From: Siphlonurus alternatus
Taxonomy: Eukaryota; Arthropoda; Insecta; Ephemeroptera; Siphlonuridae
Assembly (NCBI GenBank): GCA_949825025.1
Contig: OX463778.1
Coordinates: 14,780,171 to 14,844,170 of the forward strand
Reading direction: 5' to 3'
Length of the DNA stretch: 64,000 nt
Shown: one piece after another, positions 25,330-40,433 of the stretch
Position numbering within the stretch: position 1 is the first letter of the stretch
How the letters are laid out: every line of letters begins with the position of its first letter
Notes under the pieces: generated by a model
What the model saw: the letters and a program-made list of their open reading frames with translations, nothing else
Database searches by the model: none
What the model was told of the DNA's origin: nothing
Program-made: the position numbers and the translations under genes

Positions 25330-26791
25330 TACTTAATCTTATTTCAGGTAAATTTTAATGAAACAAAGAAGGGCAGAAATTTGAAGTATTTCTATCAAAT
25401 TATAACCATCCCTATGATAATACTCTTTTCCATTTAATATCAAAATGAATAATAATTTTAAATAGAAAGCAATTTAATTTCTAAAATTGTCTCTAAAACT
25501 TCCAACTAGATACAGTCTATCCCATATTTATTATAATTTTCATCGTGTTTGTGATAACAATTCGATAATACGTGTCGAACAAGTTCCGAACATACACGAG
25601 TAAAGCCACATTTAAATTGACAGCCCCTGGTAAAATTATCATCCCGCGCCTCATTTTAACGACTAACAATTATTCTTTTATGTAAAAACGCTGCATCATT
25701 CAAAAACGTTTTTCATTCGTATATTATAGTATCGATTACCATAGTGATGTGTATTTTATAACACCCTAGCTATATACTGACTGACTCATCCCCCTATATA
25801 TATCAGCGTTATGTTACTTTATTAAAAAACTTCTGTTGCATTATTTATAAACATAAAATTTAAAATTAATCCTGCTCTTCAAACCTACAGTTTTAAAAAA
25901 TTGTGTTCGATTTAATTTAACCATATATTTATTTTATAAATTAATTCAAGTCAATTTAAATTCTAATTATGTGACGTTATATAATATAAATAGTTTTTTA
26001 TTGTAATTGACTTACTGAACCATAAATGTATAAGACAATTAAATGTACTTAAATATTATAATCATTATTAAATATAATTATTATATTTTACCTATTATAA
26101 ATTTAATGTATTTTTAATTAATTTTTTAAAAAGAAATACAAACATGTTTAAAGATAACCAATTTTACATGCAAAATTACATTTTAATTATTCATTAACGC
26201 AACATTCTGCTGCTCATATTGTGCCAAGTCTGTACAGTAAGACAGGTTTCTGGACCATTGTGTGCTAATTCCAAGACAGACCAAAATTCCTTGAAGTAGC
26301 ACCCACCAGTACTACTACCTCTCTATATACGGATGTTTTACCCTCAGAAATTCAAATACGTGGCAAACACAAAAGAATCAAGTACACGTATAAAGTGCTA
26401 AGAGGAACGAACGTGGGTGTGAAACTTACTTGCTGCTGCTGCCATTTGTATGTTATGCTACTGAAAATACAGTCAAATTAATTTGACATTCCATCCGGAA
26501 GTAGCCGGAAGTGTAAAGTTTGTTGCAAATATCGTTGCAATTTGAAACTTTTCAGAGGAGGTTAAAGTAGACGCACGTAATACGAATACGTTAAATAAGA
26601 ATATGATGTAAAGAACTTCTTAATTTCCGGAGGGAATATACGCGTATTAATTATAAATTTGACAATATCTTACTGTACGTATACAGTGAATCTTGTTAAA
26701 ATATGGATGAAACAGCTGTTGCATTTTTACTTTGAATTTTTTAAAATATATCTTAAAAACATACACATGACAAAGGCAACAAAACATTATA
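25330..26791. other. AT-rich DNA, no gene seen
   Basis: AT-rich unique sequence with a less AT-rich patch at about 26400-26580. Short open frames only. No repeat structure is evident. Confidence 0.5.
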
Positions 26792-26863
26792 AGGGGCATT
26801 CACAAAGTCTTAAGGCCACATTTAGGGCTCGATAATTTAAGACCAGAAATTTTGGGTCTAAAT
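26792..26863. mobile_element. Half copy of family A foldback
   Basis: TA (26790-26791) is followed by AGGGGCATTCACAAAGTCTT and about 70 bases matching the left arm of the copy at 52041, up to GGGTCTAAA. The right arm is absent, so only half the element survives. Confidence 0.8.
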
Positions 26864-28854
26864 TTGTTATACGTAACATTAACGTGATCTAACAATCTTT
26901 CTGAATCGGACTGTATATTTTTGTTGGCATCCATGCATATATGGATATAATTTGCCTTGTTGGCATGGATTATAATTGTGGCTCAAAATATGAACTGGAA
27001 AAAAGAAGAAATATAATGCAGGCTCAGCTAAACAGTTATTTTATAGATTACACTAAATACATGAACTTACTAAATTTAAGATGTAGTCAATTTTTCAACC
27101 CATGCTGGCCTTAAAAATTCAATACACTTATATACAGATATTGGTGTATTAAAATTTCATGACTTCTAACTTCTACACATCATGCAGGCTGAATGGTAAC
27201 TCTGATTATTTTAAATACCGTATATCACAACCAAAAATCTTTTTATTTAATAATCAAAGTCCTCAGTTCTACTTTGGATTTTTTATTCCATTATTAACAA
27301 CAATAATATGCAAAACGCTGACATGTAAATATTTACCCTCATAACTTTATTCGCATCGTAAAAAACAACAGAGTTGAATTAATTGAGGTGTAAAATTTGC
27401 TTTATAGTAAAATGAGGTACTAATATTTGCATAGTTGTCAGAAATATTTGACACGAAATAGAAAACGTCTAACTTGACACGTATACACCATTGTAAGTTT
27501 ATTATTAAAGATTAGATTGACCTTTTTGATTACATACAATAAAACATTAAAAGTGTTTTTATTTTATATATTTTTTAATTATTTATAGATGAAAGATTAA
27601 ATAATATTGTTCTTATAAATATAAAACACGATTTTTAATTATGATAGATTACTTTACATTTATACACACATTGTGAGAAAATATACAGACAGTATAAAAA
27701 AAACTTTGTTATTTATTAAAGATTGCTTTATAATATATTATAAAGTCAGTGAAATATAAAATTACACTCACTTTAAAAATCTTTCATATGTGACGAAGCT
27801 TTGCATTGTGTTAATATTATTAAAATTTATGAAAGTTTTTGTTATGCCTGAAAATGCTAGAAAATCGTTTCAGTTATAAGGTAAAAAAAATATTTCAAGC
27901 CTTTTATTATTTATTAATGTAAGACCGCTTATGATATAAATGATTGTTCTATTCTCATGTCTACACCTTTATTATTTTTATCTAAAGCTACAAAAAGTCA
28001 TCGCCTTAGCGGAAACACGCTACATGAAGAGCTTATACCGTGGCTAAAGTGCGTTGTAAATGTGATTACATTGTGTGTTATTATGTAAACGCAAATATTG
28101 TTAATCACACCAAAATGACGTGCAAAATTTTGGAATATTAATTTGAAAGTTTCTAGATATTTTGAAAACAAAGTTCATGGAAATTTTGTGAATTGAAAGA
28201 ATAGACATTGTATATAAGGCTGCTATATGCCTTGAATAATACAAGATATTGATATTGAATAGTGAATAAAGACGGTAAATTTATCGCCTGTAAAGGCCGC
28301 AACCTCCATAACAAGCCACTTGCTGGGTTAAAGTATAAATTTAAATTATATAATTATTGTTTATAGTTTGATAATTAAATTAACTTTTAACATTTTTGTT
28401 ATCAAAGTAATTTTTTTTTCTTTTAATCCCAGAAGCACATATACGATTTTGTTTAATTATTTTTGTGAAGTAAAGTCTGAAAAAAAATATAAATAATCAA
28501 TTATAATTGACGGTTCAAAGTACAGTTTTTTCTTCTTTTCGTCGTCACTGTGCACATACATTGGTCACTTTTTGGACTTTTGATATATACCCGCCCAAAC
28601 GATAGTTCTTGACTCCTTTGGTGCTTGCCTACTTGGACCTTTAATTAAATCCTTTGAACTGCATGAGTATATATTGATTATCTGCAAGAACTTCAAATTA
28701 AACAAACAAAGTGTATAATACATTTCATTCAAATTCGCCATGTATATTAAAATCATAATTGCCAAATCGGTCATTTATTTTTTTTAAATGGAGTGTATAC
28801 TGTATACACTATAACATGTTATCTTTGTTCACCATCATCTTTGTAGAATCTGAA
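26864..28854. other. AT-rich DNA, no gene seen
   Basis: AT-rich unique sequence. Open frames of 61-69 codons (27159-27344, 28565-28774) are unrecognised. A small patch at 28270-28320 is less AT-rich but has no structure I can support. Confidence 0.5.
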
Positions 28855-29010
28855 GATAAAGGCGGTGTCAGAGAGGCACAGCAGCCTCGCGAGATCCCCG
28901 CGCGCGAGTTCCACTTTTTGCCCGGACTAATGGCCCGCTTCCTGCAGTCGCGCCCTCTCTTCCTCTCAGCGACTCTGAACAATATGCACCCGCCCCACTT
29001 GGCCTAGCCA
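28855..29010. other. GC-rich island, exon or promoter candidate
   Basis: About 150 bases of GC-rich, CpG-containing DNA in an AT-rich setting. A + strand frame is open across it (GLMARFLQSRPLFLSATLNN within it) and a minus-strand frame is open too, so the open frames may only reflect high GC. TTCTTTGTAG-like acceptor sequence lies upstream, but no good donor closes it. No domain is recognised. Confidence 0.25.
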
Positions 29011-29633
29011 TGTAAAATAGTAGGATATTCCCCCAGCAATAACTCATCTCCAAGCATTAAAATCTAAAAAAACAATCAAAATCTAAATGTTCTTATTTCC
29101 TTTCATGTTAATATACTCTTGTGTAAATTTTTCATAATAAAAAGATAAAAGTATACTCATCAAGTATATATTGTTTGTAATAAAATTAATTTAGTGTTGT
29201 TAAAATTGTAAAATTTCCTCTTTTATGTTAAATGAACTATTCCATTAAGTAGACATATACTGTGACAAATCTTCTAAAACTTCTTTGTGATCTTGATACA
29301 GTTAATTAACATTAAAAGAAGCGTAACATTCAAAAAAGAATACAATAAAATACATTGTTTTACTTTAAAATGAATTTATCCTTACTTCTAAATAAGTATA
29401 GGTAGATAAATTGACATTTAGCTTAGTAAGACAGACAAGAAGAAAGCTGGTTTGAATGCGTTGTAATTCTGTCTGTCACAGCATCCTAAAGGATCAACAT
29501 CAAAAAAGCTTGGAAACAATGGCTTGTTTGTTGTCAACTGTGATCGTTCTACGGTAAATAACACAAAGTCGTGGGAATCTGGCAAACGTTGAAAATTCCT
29601 CTTTCCCTCTCTTTAGTTTAACTTGAAATCCTA

Positions 29634-30145
29634 CAATTTGTCGTCTCTCTTGGCAGCCCACACATTCTTGCTACTTTCTGGTGACATTTGCTAACATTCC
29701 CCCTAATTTCAACAATAATGACGTCATATATACAATAATATATGTACAGGAGAATAAAGTAAAGAGGAGGATGGTTTACCTTACAATCTTAAATCTTTTA
29801 ATTTGTCGTCTCTCTCAATGTCTCAATTGGCAGTCCGCAACATTCTTGCTACTTTCTGGTGACATTTGCTAACATTCCTCCTAATTTTATAAATATTTAT
29901 AATATATTATATATACGTACAAGATAATAAAAAGGAAAGGATAGTTTACTTTTAAGTCATCTTACAATTTGTCGTCTCTTAATCAATGTCTTGGCAGCCT
30001 ACACGTTCTTGCTACCTTCTGGTAACATTTACTGTACCATTTTTACTAATTTTATATATTATAACAATAATAAAGTCATATTGCAATGAATAATATAATT
30101 TAGAGGGTATGGTTTACTGAATTCAACCGTTCTATGTCGTCTCCC
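29634..30145. repeat. Degenerate ~165-bp tandem repeat, three units plus a partial
   Basis: The marker TCGTCTC recurs at 29641, 29806, 29972 and 30137, giving spacings of 165, 166 and 165. Within each of the three units it is followed by a TTGGCAG-type segment, TTCTTGCTAC and TTCTGGTRACATTT. Later unit parts (GTTTAC, AATAATAT) are looser. The fourth unit is truncated soon after TCGTCTC. The unit length is close to nucleosomal repeat length, but three copies are too few to call a satellite. Confidence 0.8.
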
Positions 30146-32221
30146 ACAGTGACGTCAGCATATCTTGTTTTAATAGCAATTTTTTGGAGCTGTTTTAAAC
30201 TTTTTACTTAATTGGGGAACTGTTACGAAGTTTAACGAAAATAATCGCGGACCATACTTCTTCAATTTTATTTGCCGTTCTAAACCATTCGCCCTATATT
30301 TCTATTATCCTTGCATCATACAAGAAGAATAGCTCCTGTTTCCCGTGAAAAACTTGCATTCATTCTCCGCCCGATTGCCCCCGCCGGTTCTAACAAGAGG
30401 GAGCATCACGTGTGTTCACAATAGATCGGGATTATGACCCCTATTAATATAGATATCTGCACCCAGACATACACCCCCTTTCCAAACAAGTTCTTACTAT
30501 GCTAAATTCAGTGAAGGCTGTTTTGATCAAATTTTATAATCCTTCCCTTATTTTTTTTCCCTTTCAGCAATATAATAATTTCTAAGTTTAAGCTGTCAGT
30601 TGCATGGAATAAAAGGATATGGGGATTTAATATATATTTTAAAATAGAAAATAATTCGATGCGTCATTATAATATGCAAACTAATAAATCAGGCTCGTTT
30701 TTTTCTTCTCTTTAAAGTATTTTTATGAACAAAAATTATAATATATATAAATCTTTATTTTCACATGATGTTTGTCATGCTAGTCAAAATATAGTATTAT
30801 ATAATTCGTACAACCATATATGTACTGTAAATGGATTATATTATATTTTTTTTAAAAGTTCAGTGATCCGGAAAAAAAGTAAAATATAAATTCTCTGGGT
30901 GCTTTACATAAGTTTTCTATGATAAGATTTGACAGCAACCAAGGCCGCATGATTTATGATTCTTCAATCCTTTCCTTAAATCCATTTAGAACTGTCAACT
31001 GTATAGTGAATAATTTTTCTATATGTTTAGTAATACTCAAAGTATATATATGTAAAGTATGGCATATGCTGGAGTTTTGTAATTTACTTATCTCTATTTT
31101 GTGTGATAAGGAATCATCATGTTTTCTTGACAGCAAAATTAGCCATATGGTAAAGTAGATAAACAATCTGCATATTCAGAATAGTAAATAAATACATCAT
31201 GCAGGTCACACGATACAAAAATAAGATTAGTTAATTTTCTACATGTTTAAATGGACAACCAGAGTGAATTTTTCTTACTGCTTATATAGATGGATGTTAG
31301 AGAATCTTGAGTTATGTAATGTCTATTTTTTTACTCTCTATTACCCTTAAAATTGTGCTGCGAAATGCCATGACGTCATAGTCATGCAAATATTAAATAC
31401 GCAAGACGTTGCTTGACTTCATATATAGTCACAGCGTCTTTTCCCTTAATTTTGAGTTTTAGAGAGTTCAAAAAAATCAATGCGTAACTCGAAGTTCTCA
31501 AATAAAATATATATAGTATATACTCAATAAAAAAAAATACAGGTTGTTCCTATTTACCATTACTACTAAATTTTGTATGTTCTTCAATAAAATTAAAATA
31601 CAGCTTACTTTGCGAAGGAGTATCCACAGATAGAGAGATAGAAAATACGATCAAAAAGTCATGTCTAACGTGGGTGAAGCTGTCATCATCATCATCCATA
31701 TAGACGGACATACCGGGCACTAGCTGTGGATCTGAATGGAGCTGAAATTGCAGAGATATGCGCGGAGGATGAAGATGGATTACTTAAGAGGGAGGCTTGT
31801 TGGAATTCATCTCTACAGTATGGGGGGGAGAGAGAGAGTGGGCGGCCGTCACAAAATAAGCCTTAGTCATGATTTTTGAATACGAAAGGGGGGAACGTGG
31901 CAGCAGCGGCATCTTCTGTGTGTCTGGGGTAATGGTCTCGACCGACGAGACGCCCTCTTGTTCTCCATTGTGAGCACCAAACCGCGCGGTGAGCAGCCGA
32001 CACAATCAAAACACTACCTATTTGCATGCTGCCATCTCACGCGTAATAAAAAAAAAAAATCTTATTTCGTTGTTAGATATATTATGCAAAGAAGTGAGAA
32101 CAATATTGTTCTAGAAATATGTAAAAATTGTTTATCTCCAGGTAATTTTTTTTTTTTGCAACACAAAAAGCTTTGTCACTCACTTGGAATATTAAAATTT
32201 ACTCTTTTAGTGCTACATATA
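30146..32221. other. Unique DNA with two less AT-rich patches
   Basis: The patch at 30330-30500 is pyrimidine-rich and holds CACGTG (30407-30412). The patch at 31650-32010 is of balanced composition with several short open frames on both strands (for example 31784-32005 minus), none recognised. TGACGTCA lies at 30150-30157 and 31371-31378. No gene can be supported. Confidence 0.4.
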
Positions 32222-32471
32222 TGAGGAAGTGGGAGGAGGGGACAGTCACTTATAATTTCAGCCGTACTTTATCCTTTATCCTGATAGGTTGAATTGAGTA
32301 CTATAAACGTACCATGTGTTATTAAAATATTTATCTGTGCTAAACAATATCATATAGCAAAAAATATATAGCTTACATTTTTATTACCATGTTTAGTCCA
32401 TAGTTTAGTATACTATATTATGTAATTCAGGATAAAAATCTGGGATTAAGTCCCATGTGAGGACCCAGCGA

Positions 32472-32705
32472 TCAAACGGGGATAAAAACAGGAGCTTCTT
32501 TGGTGAAATATAGAAGGTCCTCCATGATAAAAGCCATGTCACTTAACTTATTTTTACAGTAAAACAAGGAGAAATTCACCTTTAAACCAACAATGACTTT
32601 TATCCCCGTTTGATCATGTACTTTGGACGTAAGGTAAATTCTCCAGGCCAACAGATTAAGCCAAATGTCTTCTTCTTCAGAAATCTCATATTTTGGAAAG
32701 TACAT
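32472..32705 (-). CDS. Unrecognised 77-codon open frame inside the inverted-repeat element
   Basis: Starts inside the core of the 32222-33337 element and runs left into the left arm, ending in PVFIPV. It includes an acidic ISEEEDIW stretch and DQTGIKVIVGLK. I recognise no transposase motif. It may be a remnant of the autonomous parent's protein, a captured host fragment, or chance. Confidence 0.2.
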   Translation of the reverse strand: MYFPKYEISEEEDIWLNLLAWRIYLTSKVHDQTGIKVIVGLKVNFSLFYCKNKLSDMAFIMEDLLYFTKEAPVFIPV

Positions 32706-32785
32706 GCATCTCGGGACAGCAGGAACTTTACTTCTGCTTCATTTGATAACGCTGCAGTTCCAAGGGACAAAGAGATTTTGTAATT

Positions 32786-33100
32786 TTGGGGACGTTAAGA
32801 ACACCCATGCAGTCTAGCCAAAAATTTCAACACGCTTCTGTAGACTGCGTGATGATGCCTACAAACAGTACATGGATAAATTTCGTATTGTCCAGAGATG
32901 TGTACACTTTCCATAACATAAATGTTAACATTATAATAATTATACTGCAGACCGTTGATGTTAATTTTTATGTTAAAGAGTATGTACGATTGTACGAGTG
33001 GTGCGATTCAAAAAGGTTCAGCACGGTTAGCATGAGTTTAACTGAATGGCTTAAACCACAATTAAAACACGAAGAAGGCCCTGTTTTTATTCCCGTTTGA
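32786..33100 (+). CDS. Unrecognised 104-codon open frame inside the inverted-repeat element
   Basis: Starts 80 bases from the start of the minus-strand frame at 32705 and runs right into the right arm. It also ends in PVFIPV, because the arms are inverted copies read in the same frame. It contains an isoleucine run and no motif I can name. The shared C-terminus is explained by the arm homology and does not by itself show that either frame is translated. Confidence 0.2.
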   Translation: MGTLRTPMQSSQKFQHASVDCVMMPTNSTWINFVLSRDVYTFHNINVNIIIIILQTVDVNFYVKEYVRLYEWCDSKRFSTVSMSLTEWLKPQLKHEEGPVFIPV

Positions 33101-33337
33101 TCGCTGGGTTCTCACATGGGACTTTATCCCAGATTTTTATCCTGAATTACATAATATAGTATACTAAACCATGGACTAAACATCATGGTAATAAAACCTA
33201 CATTTTTTTGCTAATATGATATTGTTTAGCACAGATAAATATTTTAGTAACACATTGTACGTTTATAGTACTCAATTCAACCCATGCAGGATTAAGTACG
33301 GCTGAAATTATATGGTCCCCTCCCCCTTCCTCCTCCA

Positions 33338-36289
<2,952 letters not shown>

Positions 36290-36290
<1 letters not shown>

Positions 36291-36730
36291 TCTAAGTGTA
36301 AATTTCTCACCTGCACGCAGGTGTAAGGCCATGCTTCGGCAGTTAATTCCAAATTCGAGTCCAGTCCCTGACGTACTTCCTTCCTTTAGGCAGCACCCAG
36401 GTGCTATACCTCGTCCTTGCCATACTACAACTCCCCCGGCCTGAATTTACCTCAGACCGAGTCTAACAAAATCTACCTCCATAGACTTCACTGAACGGTC
36501 TGTAGTATCGGTTTATGTTTGATGTTTGACTGCCGAATTGAATGTCATATTGCAGAGCTGTCGATGTGTGGGATGTCACATAAACTCCGTGTTTGGACTT
36601 GTTGGTGCTGCCTTGTTTATGGTCACGTGACTTCCCTCCATGACCACAGATGGTACTTGGAATATTGTATCTCCTCCTGCATTGTTTTAACTGCTTGTCT
36701 TAAGCAATAAATTGACTTTCAGTATATATA
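36290..36730 (+). other. Balanced-composition block, possible terminal or noncoding exon
   Basis: About 420 bases of even composition containing CACGTG (36624-36629) and an open frame at 36519-36710 with eight cysteines that matches no family I know. AATAAA lies at about 36705-36710, at the end of that frame. It could be transcribed sequence ending there, or a regulatory block. Confidence 0.2.
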
Positions 36731-37920
36731 CAGTACAAAATGTGAATAACTATACAAGTTAATTTGTGTATTTTTTTGTTTTCAAACCTTGGGTTAATTA
36801 TAAAGAAATTTACTATGCTATATAATTTCATCAATCCGAATCAAACTGCAGTGGATCGCCTGTAGTCCTTATAGCAATTAATCCTAGCATTTTCCTAGTT
36901 GCAACTGAGGGAACCATAGAAACTTCAACTAAAATGGTCGGCATGGAGGATCAGGCCTTAGTAAGGCTGTATTTCTAGCATATACAATATATAACTATTA
37001 TATGTATGTACTCTAGTTTTACATATATAGCTACCGCCAAACGTGGATAAAATTCGATGGTGTATATATGAAATTGAGATTGTCAGTACCATCCGATTGC
37101 TCACTGTGTCCTCAAGCACTCGATTAGTTTGTATTCTGATAGTTAATTTGCAATTTTTTAAAAGTTGTCACGCCATAAAAACGGACACTGATCTTAAACT
37201 TCTAACTACAAGAAAGAAAAGACAATAATTTAATAGGTAAAAGTAAATTTTTATTACTATGCTCTCAATACAAGATATTTTTAAAAATGTTGTATATATC
37301 AGTTTCATGCTTTCCCTTGTATTTAAGGTCTAACGTTACATAGATATAAAAGAAACAACATATAAATCGAGGTACAATTTTATTTCCTTTGTGCCAACTC
37401 TTAACTTATTTTCTCTACATTTTTTTTTTATATTACATGTTTCATATATATATGAACCTTTTACTATACGAAACACATTTCATTTATTACATTTTTTTTT
37501 CTTACTTCATACAATATAAATTTAACAAATCTTGTTGTTATGTGTGTGCTAGGGTGTGGCTGCTGGTTGGCTGCATGGGTTTCGCGGACGTGAATTCATC
37601 TTAATTGAATGTGCCATAATGTACTTTGCCCACACATGGCTGGTCGGCTTGCAGGCAGCAGGGGATGGGCGGGTTGGCCGCTAATGAACCGCGGGGAGCC
37701 GCCGGTAATCCTGTGAGCGGAGTGCACGATCTCCTCTCTTTTATTCTGCACCCATTATAATTTCTTAATAGTAAAACACAATGTACCAAGGGTTATATAA
37801 TGGGTAAATATCTATTTATATTAAATATAGTTGAAATTGCATGTAACTTAAAATACTCTGTGTCATTGTTAGCATTTACATTAATATCGTTTTGCCAGCA
37901 GTAAAATTATTAAAACATAT
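36731..37920. other. Mixed unique DNA, no gene established
   Basis: AT-rich apart from 37545-37740, which is more GC-rich and has open frames on both strands (minus 37601-37789). None is recognised. Confidence 0.4.
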
Positions 37921-38077
37921 TAATGGAGGGCGATTCACGAAAGAATTATCCAGAAAGCTATCCATACACGTTTCTCACTAATCCTGTAGTTAGCGCTATA
38001 TTATAGTTTAATTTAATGACACTAAACGTGGTTAGTGAGAAACCTGCATGCATAATTCCCTCGATAAATTGCGCCTA
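37921..38077. mobile_element. Foldback MITE, family B copy 1 (degenerate)
   Basis: The left end reads GGAGGGCGATTCACGAAAG. Internal TTTCTCACTAATC and GTGGTTAGTGAGAAA form an inverse pair. The right end (TCGATAAATTGCGCC) is decayed. It shares terminus and arm content with the copies at 41552 and 43450. Confidence 0.65.
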
Positions 38078-38183
38078 ATATTTACGTTATTTAAAATTTT
38101 ACGATTATTGCGAGAATATCCAAAATTTCAATATACTGTATGATAATAAGGTATTGACCGGTATTTGAGTTAGCAATACTAAT

Positions 38184-38587
38184 AAAAAGTACTGTGAATT
38201 CTATGAAGAACGAGCCCTATTAGAGCATTCTACGACAATTTGCTGATTTTATATGAATTTTTAATTTTTTTTTTGATGACTTCATAGCATTGAATCTTAA
38301 ATGGGAAAATGCATCAGTTAACATTGCTATAATGAAAAGTTATTGAGGTAAGAATTTGATACCTTCATTATCGTGATTCTAGCACCTAAAAACCTTGCAA
38401 ATAAAGTTTTGGTTACATTTCAATATTAAACATGGGATTTGGTAATGTTAACTGATATATTTTCCCATTTAAGATTCAATGCTATGACGTCATTTTTGAG
38501 AGATTTTAAAAATTCATATAAAATAAGGAAATTGTCGTAGAATGCTGTAACAGGGCTCGTTCTTCATGAAATTCTCGTGCCTTTTGA
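38184..38587. mobile_element. ~400-bp foldback element
   Basis: The left-arm strings ATGAAGAACGAGCCCT, CATTCTACGACAATTT, CATAGCATTGAATCTTAAAT, GGGAAAAT and GTTAACATT are matched in inverse order on the right (ending AGGGCTCGTTCTTCAT). The arms are about 140 bp around a central ~110-bp spacer. The right arm carries TGACGTCA (38485-38492), which is TGACTTCA in the left arm. I see no clear target duplication. Confidence 0.75.
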
Positions 38588-39000
38588 AATGTTGACAAAA
38601 ACTTGCAACTTTTTTTTTTGTCAGTACCCCATTGCTGATTTTTTTTTCCTGCATGAAAATTATCATTTTTACAACACACGCTTATTTTAATTTTTTTCAC
38701 AAAAGCATACACATGATGCTTTGAAAATAATACGTTTATGAATTAATATTTTCAATGAACAAATTCACGTACTCTGTTACGTACTGCAAATTAATAACTA
38801 TCTTCATTGTTTAATTTCTCTTGTACTTAAGATATGAATTAATTTATATATATTTTACAAATAGTATCACGACTTTAAAATTTTGATCGTGAATGAATTT
38901 AGCTATATATGAGAGGAGGTGGTTCATTCAGTGACGGTTTGACCTACTAGAGTTCCTAGTGACCCTAAGCTTGCTAGGCGGGTTTGGCAGTCGTAGCGTT
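38588..39000. other. AT-rich DNA, no gene seen
   Basis: AT-rich, with one 68-codon minus-strand frame (38506-38712) that overlaps the foldback arm and is probably spurious. Confidence 0.5.
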
Positions 39001-39130
39001 GGGCATTCTGGCACGAGGCTTACTCCTGCCCCCACCACCAACCGCCCCCGCCCCGCCCCCAGGCTACAGCACCTTCATCAGGTCGCACGCACCGCGCGTT
39101 CACCGCACGCGCCTCGCCGGATACTCAACT
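39000..39130. promoter_or_regulatory. GC-rich island with GC-box run
   Basis: Strongly GC-rich and CpG-containing. CCGCCCCCGCCCCGCCCCC (Sp/KLF-type GC boxes) ends in CAG at about 39061, followed by about 70 bases of CpG-rich sequence. The C-rich run plus CAG could also serve as a splice acceptor. All three frames after it stop within about 35 codons and no donor is evident, so a regulatory role seems likelier. Confidence 0.3.
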
Positions 39131-40260
39131 ACTAGTGATTTTTTTTTATTTTAGTTAAACATGAACATAAAGACTGACCATACTACTACGTCAGTGTTAG
39201 ATAATCCAGTCATGTATTGATGGTGCGGCCCTGGCTTCCTGTACGCTAAAACCTCTTGCCAATACATGGAAATCTCACATATGAACGTATATAATAATAT
39301 GATAACCAGCAGTATATGTGAAAGGACATTGAACTGTTCGCATAGAAATGATCAGAATCAATAAATAATTTTTATTGAGGTAAATATACAACTTGTATAT
39401 TATTTTAAACAAAACTTTTTGCCAATGCATGACAACACAATGAATATAGAAAAAAAAAATTGTAATGGTTATACTATACATTCATAATATTGAAGCATCT
39501 CTCAAAATATTATTAAACTAAATAATATAGAAATATAATAAATTTTTATTTTCCAATCATGAAAATGAACCTCATCAAGCATTATTGATGACGTCAATGG
39601 TGCTCAATGCAATAATGAACTGCACGTTCATGGTATACGTGCAATATTCCAAGCTAATTTTATGCCATTTATTATCCATATATAACGTTCAATTTGTTAC
39701 TTATAGAGACATACAGGAAAAATATTTAGGTCAAAATTTGGAAAGAACGTACCTGACTATTATTATAATATTTATTATTAGTATTGATTTCCTATTATAT
39801 GTTTTAGTTTGCCATATTTGAGGAGAGAGTATAATTGAGCTTTTGACCTCGTCTCAAATCATGTAGCCTGGAAAACTCATAAGTTACTCAACTACAAAAT
39901 AGAATAATTCAATCATCATAATAATTAATAAGTAGAAAAAAACATCCAATTGTTGAAATTTAATAGCATATGAACTTCCTTATAAAGCGAATCCAGTGCA
40001 AGAAATCATGCAGATGATAATTTGTAATACTTTGTACTGTCAGCTATTTATAATATGTTGCACTCATGTCAATTGAATATTGCAACAAGACAATATAGTG
40101 CAGTCTCGTGGAATAAATTACGACATACATATGTTTTTCTAATAAAATATTGACTTATTCATCAATTATTACTCGATATTACTCCATTTAGTCACCATTA
40201 AGAACCCTTACCTTTCAGAAATTACTGGAGCTATTAACTTGAAGGATCTCCCCCTACCCT
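39131..40260. other. AT-rich DNA, no gene seen
   Basis: AT-rich unique sequence with TGACGTCA at 39589-39596. The open frame overlapping this site (39585-39821) is unrecognised. Confidence 0.5.

Positions 40261-40433
<173 letters not shown>

Larger units (their letters stand above)
32222..33337. mobile_element. ~1.1-kb DNA element with ~270-bp terminal inverted repeats
   Basis: The left arm (32222 to about 32500) is the diverged reverse complement of the right arm (about 33068-33337). Shared landmarks from the outside in are GGAGGGGAC, TTTCAGCCGTACTT, GTTGAATTGAGTACTATAA, TGTGCTAAACAATATCATAT, TCAGGATAAAAATCTGGGAT, and GACCCAGCGATCAAACGGGG or close variants. The exact ends and target duplication are unclear. 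The ~570-bp core contains two divergent open frames, described separately. A third copy of GATCAAACGGGGATAAAA lies inside the core (32598-32615, inverted). Confidence 0.8.

Noticed and set aside
29634..30145. CRISPR-like array
   Set aside because: The ~165-bp repeat is degenerate along its full unit and lacks identical short repeats with unique spacers; the genome is eukaryotic.
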